The position numbers and the translations under genes are program-made. 64,000 nt of DNA from Eretmocerus hayati (taxonomy: Eukaryota; Arthropoda; Insecta; Hymenoptera; Aphelinidae). Location: contig CM056744.1 of assembly GCA_029851415.1 (NCBI GenBank), positions 15,507,268-15,571,267 on the forward strand, written 5' to 3'. The first letter of the stretch is position 1. Every line of letters starts with the position of its first letter. The notes under the pieces are model-generated. The model made no database searches, was not told the DNA's origin, and saw only the letters and a program-made list of their open reading frames with translations. Below are positions 57,315-64,000 of the stretch, piece by piece.

Positions 57315-57594
57315 GTAAATAAAATACTATAGTAAGATAGGCCAAAAAAGCTTTTTCCGAGAATTGATACGCTCTAACGCGAAAATATTTATTTGTATGA
57401 ACAGAAATGAAAATAAGCAAAGGTTAAAAAGAATCTTCAAAAAACGCTTTTATTCACTGATCCAAACGGCGTGGTGGAGCTCGGCGTAGTGTATTAGAGA
57501 TAGAATTTGAGAGACCGATAAAGAAGAATCGCGCAGAAAGGAATTGCACGGTACATAAGAAACTATGCGTATACTGGGCGGCCTATACATATAA
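57315..57594. other. Spacer
   Basis: No feature is recognised. Confidence 0.3.
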
Positions 57595-57735
57595 GGCCGC
57601 GATTACATGTTGGCGGAAAGGCCTATACTAGCAGTGAGTGCTACAAGGATGTAGCACTCTAACCTCTTTGTCGCACTTACGGCTAGTATGGGCGTTCCCG
57701 CCAATCGTCTTGCTCATGTAATCGCACCCTAAGCC
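57595..57735. mobile_element. Miniature palindromic element, about 140 bp
   Basis: GCGATTACATG-TTGGCGG on the left pairs with CCGCCAA-CATGTAATCGC on the right. Inner pieces (CTATACTAGC/GCTAGTATGG, GTGCTACA/TGTAGCAC) pair too. Non-coding. Confidence 0.65.
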
Positions 57736-58199
57736 CTATGGGTGTCTCGTATTAGAATGTGGCGCCACACTCTGTGGCGAGTCACACACTCATCATTACG
57801 AGCAGCAGATACTGTAGTCAAGGACACCCCCCCCCCCCGCCCCCACCGCGTACGACCGCTAACACTCAATTGATTGAAGTCGTCAATCATTGGGTCCTTC
57901 AGCGAACGAGAAACAGGAAGCCAAAACGTTGTTCCAGAAATGGGGGAAAAATACCATGGCCAACAATAAGAACTATGGCCAAGGCGAAGTGGAATAAAAG
58001 CGTTTAAAAATGCCGCTGGCCGCTGAGAATTGAGATTTTAGATCTTAGCAAAAGACACCAAGCTTCGTTCTTGATAGTTTTGCTGGTATCTTTAACACTC
58101 AGACCTTTCCAACTTGAGAGGACATGTGAAAACCAACCTTTATCGACACTTCGAATCTCTACCTATTTGATTTTTACCACAAAATCCAGGATGAAAATC
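57736..58199. other. Spacer with a C-run
   Basis: It contains a poly-C tract at about 57827-57843. The 82-codon plus-strand frame crossing the tract is not gene-like. Confidence 0.3.
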
Positions 58200-58480
58200 A
58201 ACAGAGTGCTTCCAAGTTGCCCTGCTACTACTTCCGATCTATCATTTAAAAAGAGGATTGAGTTGATTGAGCGAATATTGCATCTAGAATCAATATATAG
58301 GAATCTGCACTTTACCGACACTCCAAATATCCACTTATTAAGTTTTTTTTCACGAAATCTAAGAGTTACATAAAGAAAGTGCATCCAAGTTGCCCTGCTA
58401 CTACTTGAGATCTATCATTCAAAAAAAAAAAAGAATCGAGTCGATTGAGCAAATATTGTCTCCAGAATCAACTTTCAAGG
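58200..58480. repeat. Tandem duplication, period about 175 bp
   Basis: 'ccaagttgccctgctactac', then 'gatctatcattt/c', then 'gattgagc(g/a)aatattg', recur from about 58213 and from about 58388. The copies differ by several percent and an A-run. Confidence 0.7.
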
Positions 58481-58761
58481 CCTCGACAGAAGATGCGCGA
58501 TGTTTTGTTTTCCATTTTCCCCCGTCTATGAGAATAGGCGCTTGCTTTTTCCCGTTTTTTCTCCGTGGAAGTCGCGCCATTGCGCGCCCGTGCGGTGGCC
58601 GCTGCAGCTACAGCGCCTATGCTTATACACGGGGGGGGGGGGGGGGTGGAGGAAAGAGCATCACGCACTTCCTGTCGAGGACCTTAAAGATAAGAATTTG
58701 AAAAATTGATTTTTACATCCCCTTAAGAGCGTCTGATTTCATCCGATCAGCAACGAGCTAC
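58481..58761. other. GC-rich patch with a G-run
   Basis: A run of G at about 58630-58646 and several CpGs occur (58560-58620). No gene is supported. Confidence 0.3.
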
Positions 58762-59424
58762 TTAAGGCTAGTCCGGAGTCCCCGCAAAACCGCAACCGGA
58801 CACGCCCCGGCGTACATTGAGGTTGCAGCTGCATCCAATGATTCTGAGAGCGGTATTATTGTTTATACGCTTTTATTGGTACTGAATGTGTTATTCAGAT
58901 ACTAGGCCACCTGTGAAATCTTATAACACGATACCATGCGAAGTTTCATGGCATTTCATTCATTACGAATCGAGAAAACCTTGAGGGCAATTTTTTGGTA
59001 GGACAGAGCGCGTCCGCGACTATTACGATTTATTCCTCAATAACAAAACAGTTTTGGACAAAATCAGATACTAGGCCATCTGCGGATTGGAATTTTCTGT
59101 CGAATCAGCCCTCCCACGCCCGAAAATTCTGAATCTAGCTCGCTAAAACCTCGAACTAGTGTGAGCATCGAGCACTACAACTTGCTTAGCGAGCCAAAAA
59201 ACTACGATTTTCTGGAGACATAGAATGAATCCCCGGGTATGGAACAACTCATTCGATGAGAAATATCATGGTGTTTCAGTTGCCGTATCTCGTTTGGGTC
59301 GGAAATGTGAGGTTGAAATACTATGAGGCAAAAAAGTTGTTCATAATCTCCCATCGCACATGTAGTACGATCAAAGCGCCATCTATCGGGTAAAATATCC
59401 GGATTCTCTACGGACTAGCCTTAA
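58762..59424. mobile_element. TTAA miniature element, family 4
   Basis: TTAA at 58762-58765 and 59421-59424 bounds inverted ends reading TTAAGGCTAGTCCG. It is 663 bp and non-coding. It shares the TTAAGG start with the families at 5.6, 18.1 and 19.5 kb. Confidence 0.7.
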
Positions 59425-60170
59425 CTTTTCCGAAATGTGATTTTTATCAAGGATTTCAAAATCAGGCGACTTCTACACTCCCGCCTAACTTGATCCATAA
59501 GGCTAACTTGGCGAGTATGACTATCCATGAAAAATAACTTTCCGGCCATTATTCTCAATAAAAAATTCCATTCGATAAACCTCAACCAGTGGCTAGGTAA
59601 ATTTAAATCAGCTGGTTGGGAGTTCAGCCAATTGCTTTTGGCATTTGTACGCACTCAACTCATTTCCACAGAAATGTCTTAATTTTAAATCTGTATTGCC
59701 TTGTTCATCACACTATATATCATCGAATTCCAGAGTTGAGGAACGTAATCCCACATAACTCATAAGAGCAAGGTCTCATTTTACGCGGTTTGGTTTTACG
59801 CGGTACTTTTTCGGAACCTAACCCCCGCGTAAAACGAGGGACTCCTGCATCACTCGTTTTGCGGAAACCAACATTCCCGCCCTCGTATCGAAAAGCACTA
59901 TTTTGGTAGAGTGTAAGTAGGAGTCGGAAAATTGTGCGCAAAGTGGACTTCCACGCACAGTTATTCAAATAATAGTATTCGATACGAGGGCAGGATGGTT
60001 CTTGCATCATCGTGATTATTCCAACCCTTGCCTTCGCTTCTGGACAAAAATACCACTTGTTATGTGAAAACCAACATCCCCGCCCTCGTATCAAAATATA
60101 CTTCTTCTTTAACAAACTTATCAAAATTTACAATTAATTAATCACGAAGCATCCAGAACTTCGAAGAGTC
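59425..60170. repeat. Region with 'accaacatycccgccctcgtatc' direct and inverted copies
   Basis: The phrase AACCAACATTCCCGCCCTCG and near matches occur at about 59867 and 60069, with a weaker one at 60438. An inverted partner (CGATACGAGGGC) lies at about 59981. The element boundaries are not clear. No gene is seen. Confidence 0.5.
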
Positions 60171-60400
60171 GCATGAATAGTAGACTTCGTACTGAGTTTA
60201 AGAGGTTGCAGCTCGCTTCTGAGCGATTGGTTTTCGGCCTGAGCCGCAGGCGAAATAATCGCTCAGAAGCGGGGAACCTCATGAACGATTTGCGAATACT
60301 ATTTTTTCAATTTTGTAAGCACCCAAATAACGGAAAATTGCAAAAAGATGTTTTTGACGCTTACGCGGGATGGTCTCATTCTTGAAAATGTTGACATTTG
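60171..60400. repeat. Dispersed repeat shared with 12.6 kb
   Basis: It is collinear with 12618-12760 and includes an extra small hairpin, CGCTTCTGAGCGATT...AATCGCTCAGAAGCG (about 60212-60272). Confidence 0.55.
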
Positions 60401-60671
60401 CTCGCGGCTTTGATCAAAAGTTATTACTTGTCCGTAAAAACCAACATCACCACCTCCTCATTGAACTTTGCTGTTTTATAATGATGAGTTTAAAAGAATC
60501 CTTCACGTATCATAGATGATATTAATGTTATTATATGAACACACAGAACAACTGATTTTTGTGTCTGGTTAACTATCCATTTAATCAGTCAAATGACTTT
60601 AGGACCATCAATCCAACTAATTTTTGTAGATGGAGAAGCCATTTGGGTTCGAGTATAAACTACTGTTTACC

Positions 60672-60738
60672 ATAACCCAGATTTGCTTGCTATCTCCCAA
60701 GATCATCTTGGGAGGTAGCAAGCAAATCTGGGTTACCT
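60672..60738. repeat. Near-perfect 30-bp-stem hairpin with almost no loop
   Basis: AACCCAGATTTGCTTGCTA-CTCCCAAGAT is followed at once by its reverse complement, with one mismatch. It lies inside a plus-strand frame (60630-60947). Confidence 0.85.
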
Positions 60739-61317
60739 ATCATAGGTTCAACACGACTGTACGTCACACTCAACTTACTGCGATTGATCTTACTTTCTTC
60801 TTGAATTTGCTTATAGTGACTCTTCTCGCTCTTCGGATAATGAATATTCAGAATCTCAATCCTTATGAATTGAATAACACGTGTTTCGAAATAGCGGATA
60901 AATGCATGATGGTTGGATCTTCTCATTTGATTTATAACTCGCGATAAGTGCTCTTATGGAGAGAATTAATTGACTTTTTCACTTTTTTACTTCAGAAAGT
61001 ATGTTTTCTTCAGAACAAACAAAAACATACATCGGTTTACAAATCATCAATATTTTTTACTTTTGACACGATGTTCCGTGATAGGTGAGACTTCCGATCC
61101 CAGAAACTGTAACTAATCCTGCATAATTTTACGAATCAGTACGAAAACTCCTCCAGAAGTACTTTTCAACACATGAAGTTCTATGGGTTTGGCGATCAAT
61201 TAAGCAATAAAAAAGTCACGATATGGAAAAATAAGGAAAGCCGATGGAAGCTACCCTGTAAAACTAACCAGTTGTAACTATCTCAAGAAAATTTTCTACG
61301 TAGTTATAGATTTTCAG
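60739..61317. other. Intergenic or intronic DNA
   Basis: The plus-strand frame 60630-60947 has one hydrophobic stretch (LTFFLNLLIVTLLAL) but no family match. It might belong with the candidate exons at 61.3-61.7 kb, though no splice link was found. Confidence 0.25.
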
Positions 61318-61659
61318 CTCCACCCGACATCTTAGGCGAGACTTCAAAATAAGGATGGCATCATGTCTTGGACTGAAAACCAAGGAGCGTCTAGCTGGTG
61401 CAAATATTTTGGAAATTATCTGGAGACGGAAGGAAGAAATTTACCTGTATGTTAGTTTTATATCCATATGGGAAGCACCCGCTTATCTAACCCGAAACTA
61501 AATGATTTTATCGATGGCAAATTGTAATTTGATGATCATATCATCCTATCGGATACAGTCAGTTTGTACTCCTACCACGAGCCTACTGAGATCTGTAATA
61601 TCAGCCAATATTTTCATTTTTGTTACAGAACACTAACAGCGTTATCTTTTTGTCTATGA
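61318..61659 (+). CDS. Candidate last two exons of an unknown gene
   Basis: Exon 61318-61446 lies between ATAGATTTTCAG and CCT|GTATGT with 42 open codons (KTKERLAGANILEIIWRRKE). It links in the right phase to 61629-61659 after TTTTTGTTACAG, which adds ten codons and a stop. Composition is coding-like, but the start and upstream exons are missing and chance models of this size occur. Confidence 0.25.
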
Positions 61660-62643
61660 AAAGCTTACGATATGAACTCTGGAATTAGATAAGCGCCCAA
61701 TATTATCACACGTAGACAGATATAACAATACCTATGGTTACTCAATATCCTTAACATATCTATACATGTATTTGTGAGGAAGTCGAAGGAATACAAATTG
61801 CGTAAGTACATCCTTTATCCCAAACTGTCTATGTATGTAATGTTAATTAACCATCTCCCTTCGCTCATGAGGCGGGGGCTTCCCGATCGACTTTCAAACT
61901 CACTCCATTCCTCCAGGCTTGGTGGTTACACGGACGCTAATTAGCATTGTTGGCAGACTTGACGAATTTACATCGAATTTATAGCCTGAAGTATTTTTGT
62001 ATCGTTCTACTCGGAAGTAATTACGCTATCTCCGCTCGGGAGAGATTCCAGAATTCACAAAAAATCATGAAGCAGTTTTCTGTTTTCTGCCATTCACAAC
62101 ATTTTTCAAAGATTCTAAATTGGTGAAATTTTCATGATAGAATTATGCATCATCCAAAATTCATCTTCAGGCTGTACATAAGGTATAGAATTGAGTAAGT
62201 TATGGTGTAGACACGGTTTGAGATTCATGTATCCGCAGCCAAAGCCCGTTAATTACCGGAAAGTAGGGATGTTATACCCCTGCGTGCAGTATAGTAAACT
62301 TCTAACTAAGGCAATCGCAATTGTCCGAAAAAACTACTTCGAACTTGAACTATTCCAAACGAGATGTTCAATTATCTCTCGCAAGGTAAGACTTCCTCAT
62401 TGGACACGTGTACGTGCTAGTTTATGTTCGGTCAAGATACTATACGCAGGATAGAGGAGAAGGAGTTTTGAGATGATCCTCTAATGAAGTTACTTTCTGA
62501 TCCTTGTTCACCAGATTTAGCCACGCAGGAGTCCGGTGTACGACTATGATAGTTGGGCAGTTCTGTAGTTGGGTATCATCAGAGCATGCGGCCTGTCAGA
62601 TATGTGAGGCAGACTGAGACGATGCAAAGCACGCACTCTCCCA
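61660..62643. other. Intergenic DNA
   Basis: No gene or repeat is recognised. Confidence 0.3.
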
Positions 62644-62870
62644 CACTGTAAAAAATGTATACGTAATTTCACCAACTAGTTTTGTAATAACACAACCCTG
62701 GGCGTGGTGAATTTCATCTACAATTTGTAACTTTCCGGGCCCTTGTAAATTTACCAGCCTGAGTTGCGGTAATTCTTGGATACCAGTCCCAGCCTCGTAA
62801 ATTCACCATCACGGGCTTGTAAATTTCATTCTTTCACTGCGCTTTCGCGAGTTTGCCCATCTTTCGTGGC
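62644..62870. mobile_element. One end of a GTAAATT-motif element
   Basis: It starts CACTGTAAAAAATGTATACG and carries several (G)GGC(C/T)TTGTAAATTT and GTAAATTCACCA motifs, like the element at 42816. The other end was not found, so it is probably truncated. Confidence 0.5.
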
Positions 62871-64000
62871 CATAGTGAAAAACGAGCCGTGGCGGCAGCA
62901 GTACGGGCTTTGATTATTACTGATTGCGATTGATCTGATTGTTATTATCAGACTATTCAACAACAAAAACTTTACCTTCAGGAATAGTGAATTTCAGGAT
63001 ATTATTCCATAACCTTTCTCACACTTGAGAAAAGTCACATGATGATGAGCTGCCCCAGGCCCCTGCATGCCCTGTGCCAATGAGTGTTGTGATTGTGATA
63101 AAATCACAAAGATCAAGGAATTGGAATTATTGTATTTTTTCAGGACGGGGTGCAAAAAAGTGTGGTTGGGATATCCCACCGATGAAGTAGGACTTATCCA
63201 TTGTTGAACCTGCTGGCCACGGATGGTCTCAAAATCTCTACCCCAACTGCTATGTGAGATGAGAACTTTGAAGACTTCATGAAAAACGTTCTTGGGTTCA
63301 AAATCACATAGCCTCTTCATGGAATGTCTAATAAGAATTTGGGTGAGTTGCACTGTTCTTTCAAAGCGGAAGAGCAGTAAATTCATAGCATTATTTGCTA
63401 CTTCCTATAGTTACCAAGGAGCCTTTTAATTGCTAATCTGAACTCTCATCATATATCAAGACTGATGAATATAATGAGGTCTTGAATGATAAATTTTGGT
63501 TTCCACTCCTTGCTATTTTTAAGAATGTTTGATATCCGAATCATTCATGATGCGTGAGTGCCCACGTTAATTGCTTCCATGAAGTTGAGCACTTCAAGTG
63601 ACCAATGTAAGACGTTATAGGTACAATCAAGAGATGAAACTGGAAGTGATTCTCAGGGCAAGCGGCATAACCAGTATATTCTACGAATGCATTGAGCTTG
63701 TGCCATCAATGAATGATCTTATCAAAATTAAAAGCAGAATTCTTGTGCTTTGTTGGTCAATCTGTGAATGAGTTCAGATGGCTGTGTACTTTCAACTTTG
63801 AGAACTCCTTGACTTGAAGGAGTTCTTGGTGCCTCTGAGAAAAGGAAGAATTCTTCAAATTAAACTTGCGCTTCAATTTTAGTTTGTTCTAGAAGGATAT
63901 AGGTGATAAATGCATACTCTCCAGTGCGAGAATCATTGTATTAAAGAATGGCTGATCTTGAAAAAGAGATCTGCATAAGTGGCGACGAGAGAACTGCAAG
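62871..64000. other. Intergenic DNA with one long frame
   Basis: A minus-strand frame of 130 codons (62994-63386) contains SSWGRDFETIRGQQVQQW and a His-rich GAAHHH segment. It has no signal peptide, recognised domain or clear splice sites. It may be an exon or part of a repeat. Confidence 0.3.

Noticed and set aside
1..64000. CRISPR arrays, rRNA genes, bacterial operons or prophage
   Set aside because: None seen. Tandem arrays here lack the spacing of CRISPR, and the genes have introns and insect families.

Overview
This is a eukaryotic nuclear window, most likely from an insect. The evidence is multi-exon genes with GT-AG introns, an MBF2-family secreted protein (a family I know only from insects), tails of insect-type non-LTR retrotransposons, Ty3/gypsy relics and many miniature inverted-repeat elements. 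I see no bacterial operons, rRNA, complete tRNA or CRISPR. A parasitoid wasp or another hymenopteran would fit, but the sequence does not name the species.

The window is gene-poor and repeat-rich. The genes I can support are small and scattered, and nearly all encode secreted proteins. They are: an MBF2-like protein (minus strand, about 11.1-11.4 kb); a single-coding-exon 421-residue secreted protein (plus strand, 13.95-15.2 kb); two related two-exon small secreted proteins (minus strand, 31.7-32.6 kb and 39.1-39.8 kb); a nine-exon serine carboxypeptidase with an intact catalytic triad (plus strand, 45.3-47.5 kb); and a frame-disrupted secreted four-cysteine protein (minus strand, 49.9-50.4 kb). 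A few weaker exon candidates lie at 25.0, 33.8, 34.0, 53.8, 57.0 and 61.4 kb. MBF2 proteins and serine carboxypeptidases are known from insect saliva and venom, so the region may be a loose cluster of gland-secretion genes. That is inference.

The rest is mobile DNA. Degenerate Ty3/gypsy pol lies on the minus strand at 4.6-5.1 and 8.7-9.1 kb. Three 5'-truncated non-LTR elements end at about 3.55, 24.89 and 54.88 kb, each with its own simple-repeat tail. Four families of TTAA-flanked miniature elements lie at 5.6, 18.1, 19.5, 19.9 and 58.8 kb. A pair of about 925-bp terminal-inverted-repeat elements lies at 20.4 and 23.8 kb, and a Tc1-like element at 51.4-52.4 kb. A roughly 245-bp satellite of four units fills 55.5-56.5 kb.

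The most unusual structural feature is seven long foldback (inverted-duplication) structures whose arms appear unrelated to each other: 1.5-2.3, 6.2-7.0, 27.0-28.3, 33.3-33.6, 35.5-36.1, 41.4-42.6 and 48.8-49.3 kb. The arms have diverged, so these are old genomic structures rather than assembly artefacts.
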